A stretch of DNA of 64,000 nucleotides from MKUN01 sp964481425 (GTDB lineage Bacteria > Bacteroidota > Bacteroidia > Chitinophagales > Chitinophagaceae), in contig CAYZTM010000011.1 of assembly GCA_964481425.1 (NCBI GenBank), positions 1 to 64,000 of the forward strand. Direction: 5' to 3'. Position 1 is the first letter of the stretch. Every line of letters begins with the position of its first letter. The notes beneath the pieces are model-generated. The model saw only the letters and a program-made list of their open reading frames with translations, made no database searches and was not told the origin of the DNA. Below, in pieces: positions 36,182 to 45,128 of the stretch. Both the position numbers and the translations under genes were made by a program.

Positions 36182-36718
36182 ATGAGCGGTAGTATATCAT
36201 ACCTGCTGCGCAAAACTTTCCGCTTGAGGAAAGAAATGAGTATTGGCTTCTACCTGGCAGATTTTTGGTTCCGACGGGTGCTTCGTCAGAATCATGGTGT
36301 TAAATGGGCGGTGCATCATACAAGTACCATCCGAAATCCCGAACAGCTGATATGCGGAAAGGGTACTTATCCCGGTGATTCTCCGGGTGTATATATCAAT
36401 GCACAAAACGGAATCACTGTCGGCGATTATACTAATATAGGCCCTAATGTAGGACTTGTATCTGCCAACCACGACTTTGTTAACAATGATGCATATATAC
36501 CGGGGGATGGCATTCATATCGGTAAATATTGCTGGGTGGGTATGGGTGCTGTTGTATTGCCGGGGGTGAGTCTTGGCGATTTTACAATTGTCGGTGCCGG
36601 GGCAATTGTTACAAAGAGTTTTACCGAAGGATATTGTGTAATAGCAGGTAATCCTGCAAAGGTTATTAAACAACTAAACAGGACAGATTGTGAGGCTTTT
36701 GCCCAAAGCAAACCGTAA
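36182..36718 (+). CDS. Left-handed beta-helix acyltransferase
   Basis: 178 residues of the hexapeptide-repeat acyltransferase family (WbbJ/maltose-O-acetyltransferase-like). The turns can be followed from about 75: GITVGDYTNIGPNVGLV, the catalytic SANHDF with His about 97, GIHIGKYCWVGMGAVVLPGV and GAGAIVTKSF. It ends with the usual AGNPAKVIKQL. It probably acetylates or acylates a sugar of an envelope polysaccharide in the cytoplasm. It sits 3 nt after the YfhO gene and overlaps the flippase gene by 29 nt, so it is part of one operon. Confidence 0.9.
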   Translation: MSGSISYLLRKTFRLRKEMSIGFYLADFWFRRVLRQNHGVKWAVHHTSTIRNPEQLICGKGTYPGDSPGVYINAQNGITVGDYTNIGPNVGLVSANHDFVNNDAYIPGDGIHIGKYCWVGMGAVVLPGVSLGDFTIVGAGAIVTKSFTEGYCVIAGNPAKVIKQLNRTDCEAFAQSKP

Positions 36719-38135
36719 TTCATTCTTTGGCCAGTCGCTATTCATTTTCCTTATCAGGTTCTTTCCTGTGTTGGCAAGTGTGCTGGTCACGATATACTAC
36801 GCCCGGAACCTGGACGTTTCCCTTAATGGGAGGTACATCAATTTTTGGGCGCAGCTGCCTTTGCTGACTGCCATAGCCTGTGCAGGGGTACATTTGTTCA
36901 TTCCCACTTATACTCCAGCTATAATAGTTGGGTTGTATAAGCGCATACAAAAGAAATATTTTGGGTTGTATGCGCTCTGGGTTACAGCCACGGCCTTTCT
37001 TTTTGCGGCTATGCAACTCCATTCAGGTGTTGCAGGCTTTTTTACTTCTTTTTTCTTTCTGGTAGTATATACTTTATCGGTCATACTGGAGTCGTTTTTG
37101 ATCGTTTGCCATAGTTTTAGGTTTGTGGCCATGACAAACATTGTCTATTCAATCTTCTTTCTTTTTCTTCATTGGTATGTACTTAATAATGATCTTGCTT
37201 TGGAGTACTTGTTTGTTGCTTTACTGTTGATCAGTATTTTGCGTTTACTGTTTTACATTTATTCGTCGCGCAATAATATCAGGAACATCGCCAAAGCACA
37301 AACAGCGGAAATAGCTGTTGAACAATCCAGATCATTGTGGCAGCATATGATGTTTTACGATATTTCCCAGCTCACATTCAAATGGATCGATAAGATATTT
37401 ATCTCTCTTTTTTTAAGTGCTTCCTTATCCGCCATATATTATAATGGGGCGAGCGATGTTCCCTTTTTACCGCTCATATTAAGCGCGGTAGGTAGTGCCG
37501 CACTCATAAACCTTGCCATCAATAAAGGTGACGATGGATACATTATACACTTAATGCAGCATTCTGCACGAATACTGTCAGCCATAGTATTCCCATTATT
37601 CTTTTTCTTGTTGTTTTTTAGATATGAAATATTTGAGGTAGTATTTGCCGGCAAATATCAAAGCTCTGTACCCATCTTCCTTGCCACTATTTTTGTGGTT
37701 CCTCTCAGGGCTTATAATTTCACAGCTGTTTTACAAAATAAACACAAGGGTCGCGTGATCAACACTGGCTCGGTTGTCGACCTGCTCATTGCTTGTGGTC
37801 TAATATATCCTTTCAGCCTGCTGATGGGTTTGCCAGGTGTAGCGCTGGCTTTTACGGTTAGTACTTACCTGCAGGCAGCATATTACCTGTATCACACAGC
37901 AAAAACAGTAAATGTGCCTGTTAGACGCCTATTGCCGTATCGGAATTGGACTATCAAGCTCATTGTTTTTTTCTTACTCTTTATAGCATTTCGTTATTTG
38001 CTTTGCTTGTATTTTAACTCCGAAAATGTATTAATTTTAGCTTGTATATTGACCGCAGTGGTTGCATTGGCATCCTTGCGTATCGAATTGCGTCAACAGA
38101 GTAGTTATGGCAATGCATCGCAGGCAAAGATTTAA
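36690..38135 (+). CDS. Polysaccharide flippase-like membrane protein (MATE/Wzx fold)
   Basis: 481 residues with 12-14 hydrophobic helices, typical of O-antigen/teichoic-acid exporters (RFFPVLASVLVTIYYARNL at the start, KWIDKIFISLFLSASLSAIYY mid-protein). It should move lipid-linked oligosaccharides across the inner membrane. The start is GTG at 36690, 29 nt inside the acyltransferase gene. No in-frame ATG lies nearby, but TTG 36699 is possible. The gene in turn overlaps the KirBac gene by 29 nt, so the four genes are tightly packed. Confidence 0.82.
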   Translation: MRLLPKANRNSFFGQSLFIFLIRFFPVLASVLVTIYYARNLDVSLNGRYINFWAQLPLLTAIACAGVHLFIPTYTPAIIVGLYKRIQKKYFGLYALWVTATAFLFAAMQLHSGVAGFFTSFFFLVVYTLSVILESFLIVCHSFRFVAMTNIVYSIFFLFLHWYVLNNDLALEYLFVALLLISILRLLFYIYSSRNNIRNIAKAQTAEIAVEQSRSLWQHMMFYDISQLTFKWIDKIFISLFLSASLSAIYYNGASDVPFLPLILSAVGSAALINLAINKGDDGYIIHLMQHSARILSAIVFPLFFFLLFFRYEIFEVVFAGKYQSSVPIFLATIFVVPLRAYNFTAVLQNKHKGRVINTGSVVDLLIACGLIYPFSLLMGLPGVALAFTVSTYLQAAYYLYHTAKTVNVPVRRLLPYRNWTIKLIVFFLLFIAFRYLLCLYFNSENVLILACILTAVVALASLRIELRQQSSYGNASQAKI

Positions 38136-39102
38136 AAACATTGATAACTCGGGCTTTGGTCCTAACAGTAATGTTGAGGGTGGGAGGCTTACCAATAAGG
38201 ATGGTACTACCAACCTGCGTAAAACAGGTTTGCCGCTTTGGGAGCGGATCAGCTTGTATCATTCCATGCTGCGGATGCCCCGCAATAAGTTCTGGCTTTT
38301 TATAGTGCTGTGCTATACGACGGTAAACCTCATATTTGCAACCATTTATTTTTTAGTAGGCGTCGATAAGCTCGCGGGCATCAATCCTACCACTTCAGGC
38401 TGGGAGCGCTTCCTGGATGCTTTTTTCTTCAGCTCGCAAACACTTACTACCGTTGGCTATGGTCATGTTGCACCTAATAGTATTGCGACCAGCTTTATTG
38501 CTTCGGTAGAAGCTTTTGTAGGGATATTGGCTTTTGCCATGGTAACCGGCTTGCTTTACGGACGCTTTACGCGCCCAAGGGCTTACTTGTTGTTCAGCGG
38601 AAATGCTTTGGTGGCACCTTACAAAGGTGGTCGCGCACTAATGTTCCGAATGGCTACCTATAAAAACAACCATCTGACCGACGCCGAAGCGATGGTGACA
38701 GCGGCTGTACATGTGAAGGAAAATGGTAAACAGCTTACGCATTTTTACCCGCTTCCCCTGGAATTTACAAAGGTGAATTCTCTTGCCCTCAGCTGGACGG
38801 TGGTGCATCCATTAGACGAGAACAGCCCTTTATATACCTATACACAAGAGGACTTCCAAGAGTCAAGACTGGAACTGATAGTTGCGGTAAAAGCCTTTGA
38901 TGATCATTTTTCCAATACCGTGCAACAAAGGACGTCATATCATATCTCTGAACTGATATACGGAGCACGTTTCCTCCCAATGTTCCATCGTGCTGAGGAT
39001 GGCTCGCATACCGTATTGGAACTGGATAAAATAAACAGCCATGAAGCTGTGGTTCTCCCTGAGCCGGAATTGAATCTTGTTGATAGTGATACACTTGACT
39101 AG
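38107..39102 (+). CDS. Inward-rectifier type potassium channel (KirBac)
   Basis: 331 residues from the ATG at 38107; ATG 38113 also fits. A polar N-terminus with a slide helix (WERISLYHSML) leads to transmembrane helix 1 (about 60-85), the K+ selectivity filter TVGYG (115-119) and helix 2 (about 128-152). A cytoplasmic immunoglobulin-like Kir domain follows (RALMFRMATYKNNHL, FYPLPLEFT, SWTVVHPLDENSPLY). It conducts K+ across the inner membrane. It overlaps the flippase gene and ends 19 bp from a convergent operon of mechanosensitive channels. Confidence 0.93.
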   Translation: MAMHRRQRFKNIDNSGFGPNSNVEGGRLTNKDGTTNLRKTGLPLWERISLYHSMLRMPRNKFWLFIVLCYTTVNLIFATIYFLVGVDKLAGINPTTSGWERFLDAFFFSSQTLTTVGYGHVAPNSIATSFIASVEAFVGILAFAMVTGLLYGRFTRPRAYLLFSGNALVAPYKGGRALMFRMATYKNNHLTDAEAMVTAAVHVKENGKQLTHFYPLPLEFTKVNSLALSWTVVHPLDENSPLYTYTQEDFQESRLELIVAVKAFDDHFSNTVQQRTSYHISELIYGARFLPMFHRAEDGSHTVLELDKINSHEAVVLPEPELNLVDSDTLD

Positions 39103-39121
39103 TTGTTGAACTAACTTTCAC

Positions 39122-40021
39122 CTATTTACCCAAGTTCACATTTAATCCGGGAACGCCCACAATATCAAAGGTGGCAGAGGCCATTTTGATAGCCCCGTTC
39201 GTATTGTCAATCTCTTTCAGAATATAGGTGAATAGCCGGGTCTTTGTAGACCTCCGCTTATTATAGGTCACTACATAACGCAGGGTGAATTCAACCCAAT
39301 TATCGTTAGCAACCAACGAAACCATAGGTGATATCTGGGCATCCTCAAGACGGTACTTGTATTGGAGATGCTCCCATTTTTTTCTGGATACTTCTGTCAG
39401 GTTCTCTGCAATTTCATTACCAGCCCTAAGTAATATATCGTTAACCTTATCATAATCGCTCCCGTATTGAATAGGTACTTTTATTTCGTCCCATAAGAAG
39501 GGAAAATCGCCGGAATAATTGAAAACAGGCTCTTTAAAAACAAAACTATTTGCTATCAAAACTATTCGCCCATTATACAGGTCCCCATCTACCCACTGTC
39601 CTGTTTCCATGACAGTGGTCCTGAGCAGGCCGATATCCATCACATCACCTTTGATACCACCTAATTGCACCCGGTCCCCGGTTTTGTAGAAGCCACCGAA
39701 TAATATGGCCAGCCAACCTGCAAATGAGGCTATGACCTCTTGCAAGGCGAAAGCAATACCTGCACCGGCGATGCCGAAAGCTACGGTAATACCGCCAAGT
39801 TTGTTGCTATATGTGAACAATACCAGCAATACTACCAGTATGTAACCGGTAAAAGTTATGGTCTTCTTGGTTTTATAGCGGATGCTGTTATCCTTTATCT
39901 TACCCGGTATTATGTTGCCCAGTATTTTAATGATCACCCATATAATAATGATCCCGATCACCAAAGTGACCAGTTTACTGACCACCGGGTCAGACATATA
40001 CTTGTTTACCAGGTCCTGCAT
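39122..40021 (-). CDS. Small-conductance mechanosensitive channel (MscS family), third of operon
   Basis: 299 residues. Transmembrane helices lie at about 15-35 and 50-75; the pore-lining helix is followed by the MscS beta domain with TGDRVQLGGIKGDVMDIGLLRT and VLIANS. The C-terminal vestibule includes a YGSDYDKVNDILLRAG helix. It opens under membrane tension to release solutes during hypo-osmotic shock. It is the last gene of a leftward run; the gene before it ends 12 nt upstream. Two other MscS proteins in the same run differ in size, so these are paralogues with probably different gating. Confidence 0.92.
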   Translation of the reverse strand: MQDLVNKYMSDPVVSKLVTLVIGIIIIWVIIKILGNIIPGKIKDNSIRYKTKKTITFTGYILVVLLVLFTYSNKLGGITVAFGIAGAGIAFALQEVIASFAGWLAILFGGFYKTGDRVQLGGIKGDVMDIGLLRTTVMETGQWVDGDLYNGRIVLIANSFVFKEPVFNYSGDFPFLWDEIKVPIQYGSDYDKVNDILLRAGNEIAENLTEVSRKKWEHLQYKYRLEDAQISPMVSLVANDNWVEFTLRYVVTYNKRRSTKTRLFTYILKEIDNTNGAIKMASATFDIVGVPGLNVNLGK

Positions 40022-40033
40022 CGCTATTACATT

Positions 40034-40855
40034 TTATGATTGATGTATCACCACTTGCATGAATGGTATCGTAATGTTATTTTCCTTGAATATCCGCGCT
40101 ATCTCAAAACGCACAGCACTCATTGTGTTCTCTATGCGGAACAGGTTGTCGCTCCAGAACAGTAGCTGAAACTGTAGTGCTGAGTCGCCGAAATTGGTAA
40201 AACGTACAAATGGCAGATATTCATCGGTATGTATGATATCTTCATGGCCTTCTACAGACTTTAACAAACATTGTTCCACTAAGTTTATATCCGATGAATA
40301 ATCGACACCGACATCAACCGTGAAGCGGGTTGGGGTAGTGTTGTGTGTCCAGTTAATTACATTCTCCTCAGTGAACTTATGATTAGGCACTATTACTACT
40401 TTATCTTCCCTTGTAATAACTTCAGAGGTACGCCAGGATATCTTCTTTACTTTAAGTACATCTTCCTGTATTTGCACGATATCATTGACCTTCACGCTGC
40501 CCTCCACCAGTATCACTATCCCCGACATGAAATCTTTAAAGATGTTCTGCATGCCAATGCCAAAACCCACCAGCAAGGCGGCACTACTGGCCGCAAGGAT
40601 GGTGACATTAAAGCCCAACGCCTCAATGGCCAGCACAATCGTAATGCTCCAAAGCACGTATTTTAGCAACTGGATGATGGTAAAGCGCCTGCCATGCGCA
40701 TCGCCAATACGTTTGAATCGCCTGTTAACAGCAAACGCTATGAACCTGATCAGGAAAATATTGGCGAGTATGATTATGGCACACATGATGAGGTTCCATG
40801 TGGTCAATGTATATCCTTTTACATGGAACAATTCGTATGTCAGGAAATGCCTCAT
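40034..40855 (-). CDS. Mechanosensitive channel (MscS family), second of operon
   Basis: 273 residues. Helices lie at about 17-40 and 63-85, and the pore helix ATILAASSAALLVGFGIGMQ has the small-residue packing of MscS TM3. The beta domain carries VNDIVQIQEDVLKVKKISWRTSEV and VVIVPNHKF, and the vestibule VGVDYSSDINLVEQCLL. It releases ions or osmolytes under tension. It lies 11 nt after the APC permease stop and 12 nt before the third MscS gene. Confidence 0.92.
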   Translation of the reverse strand: MRHFLTYELFHVKGYTLTTWNLIMCAIIILANIFLIRFIAFAVNRRFKRIGDAHGRRFTIIQLLKYVLWSITIVLAIEALGFNVTILAASSAALLVGFGIGMQNIFKDFMSGIVILVEGSVKVNDIVQIQEDVLKVKKISWRTSEVITREDKVVIVPNHKFTEENVINWTHNTTPTRFTVDVGVDYSSDINLVEQCLLKSVEGHEDIIHTDEYLPFVRFTNFGDSALQFQLLFWSDNLFRIENTMSAVRFEIARIFKENNITIPFMQVVIHQS

Positions 40856-40866
40856 TTTTTATTGTT

Positions 40867-42612
40867 TTACATAATAAGACGAACCCCGCCCAGCTCAGCA
40901 ACGCGATAAGAGAATCGGTTGCCCGGCGAGCCAATGAACATGAAGTTTTTTGGTATCTTCCATTCTTTCGATAACTCATCTATAATGTCGGGACCAAATA
41001 CACCAATTATCTCTATAAATTCAATGTCAATATCCGGGTAAGCCCTGTCGAGTACTTTCAAGTCTTTTTTTAGTATCTCGTTACTGTCCCCTTCTTTCTT
41101 CACATTTACGATCTTCAACCGCTTGGTAGTTTCGTTCGATTCTACGTATTGCATCACCTTATTGAGGATGGCCACGTTGTCTCCTTTCGAGAAAAATACG
41201 AATTCCTGCGCGCTTATTTTACGATGAAATTTGTTCAGGTATCTTCTTGCTATCAGGGTCCATTTTCTGAAAGGATTATAAGCATGTTCCGCGGCTTCTA
41301 TGAGCAGTTCAACAATGACTGCCCTGTTCAGCATGATCGCGATAAAGGCTACCGCCGGAACCAGATACCGTAAAAAGGTATAAAAAGCATCCGTATTCAT
41401 ACCTACATTGGCTATAAAAGCAGTCATTACCAATGCTATTGCAATCAATACGATGAAGCCCTTTGCGCGTTCCGGCCGAGGCAAGCGTCGGCGCTTGAAC
41501 TTCAGTAGGAGGTTGCCCATGCCAAATAGGGCCATTACTGCAAGAAAGGAAAAGGTATAAACACCGGCCAATGCTTCAAGATCGCCGGCTGTTGCATAGA
41601 GTACCGATACGCAGAGGATGAAAAATGTAATGATTATGCGATAGTTACTGCCCCTGCGATTCTTTTTCAGGAAGAAATTGGGCAGTATCCTGTCGAGTGT
41701 GATGCGTTCGGCAAGGCCGGTAACGCCTACGAACGAGGTAAGCACAGCACCGCTCAGTACCAATGTCGCATCTACGGATATAAGAATTGCCAGCCAGTTG
41801 CCCGCAGTAGTATGGCCAAGGAAAGATAGCAATGCTTCTTTGTGCTGCCCTACTTCCGTAAGCGGCAATATGCAAATGGCCAGGAAGGCGATAAGCGGGT
41901 TGAAAAAGCTTACCACCACCCACATGTTTCTTAATGTTTTACGAAATACTCCCGGCTTTTGTTCCTCTACAAAGTTGGCGGAGCTCTCAAAGCCTGATAT
42001 GCCCAACATCCCGGCTGCAAAGCCGAGGTAAATGGCTTTTGGGATATTGCGACCTAAAGTGAGGGAGCTATGCCAATTAAAGTTCAGTGTATCGAGACCA
42101 TGTCCTGCCACAAACCATATGGCGGTAAACACCAGTAAAAGCAGGGCACTGATATGGATGATGAAGATGACAACAGCTACTATAGCCGATTCGCCGATGC
42201 CTAAGATGGCTAAGCCCATAAAGATGCCGAGCAAAACCACTGTTGCCAGGGTCACATTCAAGCTATTAAGCAAATCATGCAAATAGTGCATGGCCTCATT
42301 GGCCGATATCACTGCCGTAGCCATGTAGGAAAGGATGGTAAGCGTGGCCGCAAATGATGCCATCCGTTTGGTGGTTGTGTTAAGCAATACGTTATAGGCT
42401 CCGCCGTTTAGCGGTATGGCACCCACTACCTCTCCATATATCTTACGGAAGAACAGGAGCACAAGCGCTACGAACAGCAGCGATATCCAGGCATATTGCC
42501 CGGCATAAAGTATAGTAAGTGCAGAAACGTATAAACATGATGAACTGATATCATTGCCACATATGGCAGTGGCTTGCAATTCGTTCAACTGTACCGGGGC
42601 ATTTTTCTTCAT
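40867..42612 (-). CDS. APC superfamily amino acid permease-like protein with C-terminal cytoplasmic domain
   Basis: 581 residues. About 12 helices start after QLNELQATAICGNDISSSCLY, the unwound-helix region typical of APC transporters. Residues about 435-581 form a soluble domain (SKGDNVAILNKVMQYV, RAYPDIDIEFIEIIG, NFMFIGSPG) that may be regulatory or nucleotide-binding, similar in feel to USP domains. Substrate unknown: amino acids, polyamines or, given the company of three MscS channels and a nearby KirBac, K+ or an osmolyte. It is flanked by MscS genes within 11 nt downstream and 82 nt upstream. Confidence 0.85.
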   Translation of the reverse strand: MKKNAPVQLNELQATAICGNDISSSCLYVSALTILYAGQYAWISLLFVALVLLFFRKIYGEVVGAIPLNGGAYNVLLNTTTKRMASFAATLTILSYMATAVISANEAMHYLHDLLNSLNVTLATVVLLGIFMGLAILGIGESAIVAVVIFIIHISALLLLVFTAIWFVAGHGLDTLNFNWHSSLTLGRNIPKAIYLGFAAGMLGISGFESSANFVEEQKPGVFRKTLRNMWVVVSFFNPLIAFLAICILPLTEVGQHKEALLSFLGHTTAGNWLAILISVDATLVLSGAVLTSFVGVTGLAERITLDRILPNFFLKKNRRGSNYRIIITFFILCVSVLYATAGDLEALAGVYTFSFLAVMALFGMGNLLLKFKRRRLPRPERAKGFIVLIAIALVMTAFIANVGMNTDAFYTFLRYLVPAVAFIAIMLNRAVIVELLIEAAEHAYNPFRKWTLIARRYLNKFHRKISAQEFVFFSKGDNVAILNKVMQYVESNETTKRLKIVNVKKEGDSNEILKKDLKVLDRAYPDIDIEFIEIIGVFGPDIIDELSKEWKIPKNFMFIGSPGNRFSYRVAELGGVRLIM

Positions 42613-42694
42613 TGCTACATACTACTTTTTCTCGCGGCAAGGGCTTGTATACTTAAATCTACAGAAATAAAATTTAATGCAGGGTAGGGCTCTT

Positions 42695-43075
42695 TTACAA
42701 ATTATAATCCAGGTCGTAATAATGCTTACCTTCTTCTATGCGTATATTCAGCCTGCCACTGATGTTGCTAAGGTCACCCGTACCTGAGTCAGGAACGATG
42801 TGTATGCTTAAAGATGGATTGCCCCTATCCATAGTGGCAGTATGTTGCAATACAAAACTGCCTTTTTTCCCGTCGAGGGTTCCATCCACACGTTCTATAG
42901 CCACATAGCCGGCCGAACCTTTTACTTCGCCGGCTGCACTAAGCATTTGTCCCTGCGAGGTGGCCTCCAGCCCGCCGCGGAATTGTTTGTCTATGGTCAT
43001 TCGCGCTAAACCGGGTATCTCCCGATCTGTCTGCGGAACTAGTTTTACCTCAAATTCACCTGTTGTTGTCGGCAT
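42695..43075 (-). CDS. DUF3224 family protein
   Basis: 126 residues of a small beta-barrel family (allene-oxide-cyclase-like/DUF3224). Landmarks are an early R/K-rich strand, DKQFRGGLEATSQGQML, GSAGYVAIERVDGTLDGKKGSFVLQH and a late GTGDLSNISGRLNI. There is no signal peptide, so it is probably cytoplasmic. Its function is not known; members often bind or modify small molecules. It starts inside the upstream MscS gene (20-nt overlap), so it is translated with a mechanosensitive channel, which is unusual. Confidence 0.88.
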   Translation of the reverse strand: MPTTTGEFEVKLVPQTDREIPGLARMTIDKQFRGGLEATSQGQMLSAAGEVKGSAGYVAIERVDGTLDGKKGSFVLQHTATMDRGNPSLSIHIVPDSGTGDLSNISGRLNIRIEEGKHYYDLDYNL

Positions 43076-44945
43076 GTTTATCGTTATTCTTTAGTTTGAT
43101 ATTAAATCCGGGATTCTCATAATCGTCCGGCAGGTATGATGGCGGTATCGTTGTGCTATTGCCATCGCGCTGTGCCCTGTAATGCGGCGACATGATCTCT
43201 ATACCTTTTTCGTTACACACATCCTGTATGTTCTGGTGTAGCTCAGAATATATGACGGCCTGCTTATGTGGTTCGCGGGTGTAAGCATTCAACTCATACG
43301 ATACATAAAAGTCATCAAGGCTGGTCTGCAGGATGAAAGGGGCGGGGTCTTTGAGTAATAATGCAGTACGTTCCGCCGCCTCAAGCAAAGCTGCATGCAT
43401 ATCGCGCCAGGGCACATCGTAGCCTATGGTGACCGTGGTATGGACGATGAGCCCTTTATCCGGGGCATCGCTGCTGTAGTTGATCGTATGGCTATTCATC
43501 ACGGTGGAATTGGGTATGGAAATGATCTCGTTCTTTATCGTACGGATGCGCGTCACTAACAGCGACTTCTCGATGACATCGCCGGATACCTCGCCTATTT
43601 TCACACGGTCGCCCAGTTTAAAGAGGCGCATATAGGTAAGGATCAATCCCGCTATCAGGTTGGATAAGGAACCTGCAGACCCGAAAGTGAAGAGGAAGCC
43701 CAGAAATACGGAAACACCCTGGAACACGGGCGAATTGCTGCCGGGTAGATAAGGGAAGATGACCACCAGGAGAAAGGCGAAGACAAGTACCCTTACGATC
43801 TGGTAGGTAGGGTTGGCCCAGTCGTCGTAAAAACCCGGTATGCGCAGGTTGCCGTGCTCTATTTCCGTTTTCAGGAAGTGGATACCGCGTAATACATAGC
43901 GGAACACAAATATGATGACCACGATGGTAACAAGATTGGGCAGGTAATGCCAGAAGGCGAGCACTATCTTCTTGACGGGGTTAAGTATGTAGCCAAACAA
44001 TGTGTCAGCAAAATTCCTGGTCCATGGGAAAATGCCGAAGAGCACAGGGAGTGTGATGTAAATAGCCAGCAGGAAGACCAGCCATTTGAGTATTGTATTA
44101 ACTGTAAGCAGGGCCTGTACTTCACGTTTGGCATCAAACAGGGTATAGTTCCTGATGCGTATGCCACGTATCAGTTTGCCTTCCTGTTGCTGTATCCTGA
44201 TGGCCGTCCAGCGAAACAACCTGCCGGTATATTTGATGAGCAGCCCAATGATAAGCAGGACCAGCAAGGCAAGCCCTATCTCTTTGCCCAGCGATACTAG
44301 CCCGGTTTCCTTTTTGTAGTTACGGACCGAGTGTATAACGAGTTGCCTGTATTGCTTTGCAAGAGCTTCTTTATTGGTATTGTTCCAAAGAGCATCATTC
44401 TCGGATATGCTTAGAATTATGGTTTGTCCGTAAATGATATCAGCCGTGTTTTCCGATGCAGCGAGTTTCAGCGAGTCGGCAGAGAAGCCGAAATCTTCTG
44501 CCAGTGTTTTTATTCTTTCACTTACTGCCGTGGCCCGCTCTTTTGCCGGGAAGCTGCCCAGCCTATTGTAGATATAGAACAGTGTATCATGCAGCGGCCC
44601 CTCTACTACGTATCCCTTCACGGTCTTACGCATCGAGTCCACCTGTGCCTTCTTTTGTGCTATGCGCCGGGCCTCTTCACGGTTCAGGGAGTCGAGCTGT
44701 TGTTGTAGTTCCTGCTTTTTTATCTTATCAGTGGCTTGTAAAGCATTGAACTGTAATTGTAATTCAGCTTTATTAATGGAATCAGCGATGCGTTGCTGTT
44801 CTATATCGGCCAACTTTTGCCGATAGCTTTGCAGCATCGCAGCATTAGCGGAATCGTTGGCTAGCCTGCTGCTATCCTGTGCCCGGAGGGATTGAGCGTT
44901 TACGAATACCAGGCACAGTAATATGCAAATAAGTCGTCTTGTCAT
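43056..44945 (-). CDS. Large MscS family channel with periplasmic coiled-coil N-terminus, first of operon
   Basis: 629 residues. The signal peptide ends near SLRAQ. A coiled coil rich in Gln/Leu/Lys lies about 30-105 and a further periplasmic part reaches about 195. Five hydrophobic helices follow (about 220-240, 285-305, 330-350, 385-405 and 410-450). The MscS core carries LFKLGDRVKIGEVSGDVIEKSLLVTRIRT and SIPNSTV, and the vestibule VTIGYDVPWRDMHAALLEA. The long extra-cytoplasmic part recalls MscK/MscM channels, which respond to ions or envelope state. It heads the five-gene leftward operon. Confidence 0.9.
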   Translation of the reverse strand: MTRRLICILLCLVFVNAQSLRAQDSSRLANDSANAAMLQSYRQKLADIEQQRIADSINKAELQLQFNALQATDKIKKQELQQQLDSLNREEARRIAQKKAQVDSMRKTVKGYVVEGPLHDTLFYIYNRLGSFPAKERATAVSERIKTLAEDFGFSADSLKLAASENTADIIYGQTIILSISENDALWNNTNKEALAKQYRQLVIHSVRNYKKETGLVSLGKEIGLALLVLLIIGLLIKYTGRLFRWTAIRIQQQEGKLIRGIRIRNYTLFDAKREVQALLTVNTILKWLVFLLAIYITLPVLFGIFPWTRNFADTLFGYILNPVKKIVLAFWHYLPNLVTIVVIIFVFRYVLRGIHFLKTEIEHGNLRIPGFYDDWANPTYQIVRVLVFAFLLVVIFPYLPGSNSPVFQGVSVFLGFLFTFGSAGSLSNLIAGLILTYMRLFKLGDRVKIGEVSGDVIEKSLLVTRIRTIKNEIISIPNSTVMNSHTINYSSDAPDKGLIVHTTVTIGYDVPWRDMHAALLEAAERTALLLKDPAPFILQTSLDDFYVSYELNAYTREPHKQAVIYSELHQNIQDVCNEKGIEIMSPHYRAQRDGNSTTIPPSYLPDDYENPGFNIKLKNNDKHADNNR

Positions 44946-45081
44946 ATCATAGGTTTAACACGCAGCCCCATGTTTATGTTCTAATGTAGCCAATAATTGC
45001 TAAAAAAGGGAGTAAAACATGCCTTCGTTTGCCAAATCAAGCAAACATTAAAGATCTTTCTTGTAGAATTAATTCGGAGTT

Positions 45082-45118
45082 TTTGGTACATGGTTTGATT
45101 TTAAAATACTGTACCAAA
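45082..45118 (+). promoter_or_regulatory. Inverted repeat just upstream of the coiled-coil protein gene
   Basis: TTTGGTACA (45082-45090) and its exact complement TGTACCAAA (45110-45118) are 19 nt apart and end 10 nt before the ATG at 45129. It may be an operator or a 5' leader hairpin. It lies in a divergent region facing the MscS operon. Confidence 0.5.
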
Positions 45119-45128
45119 CGAATAATGA

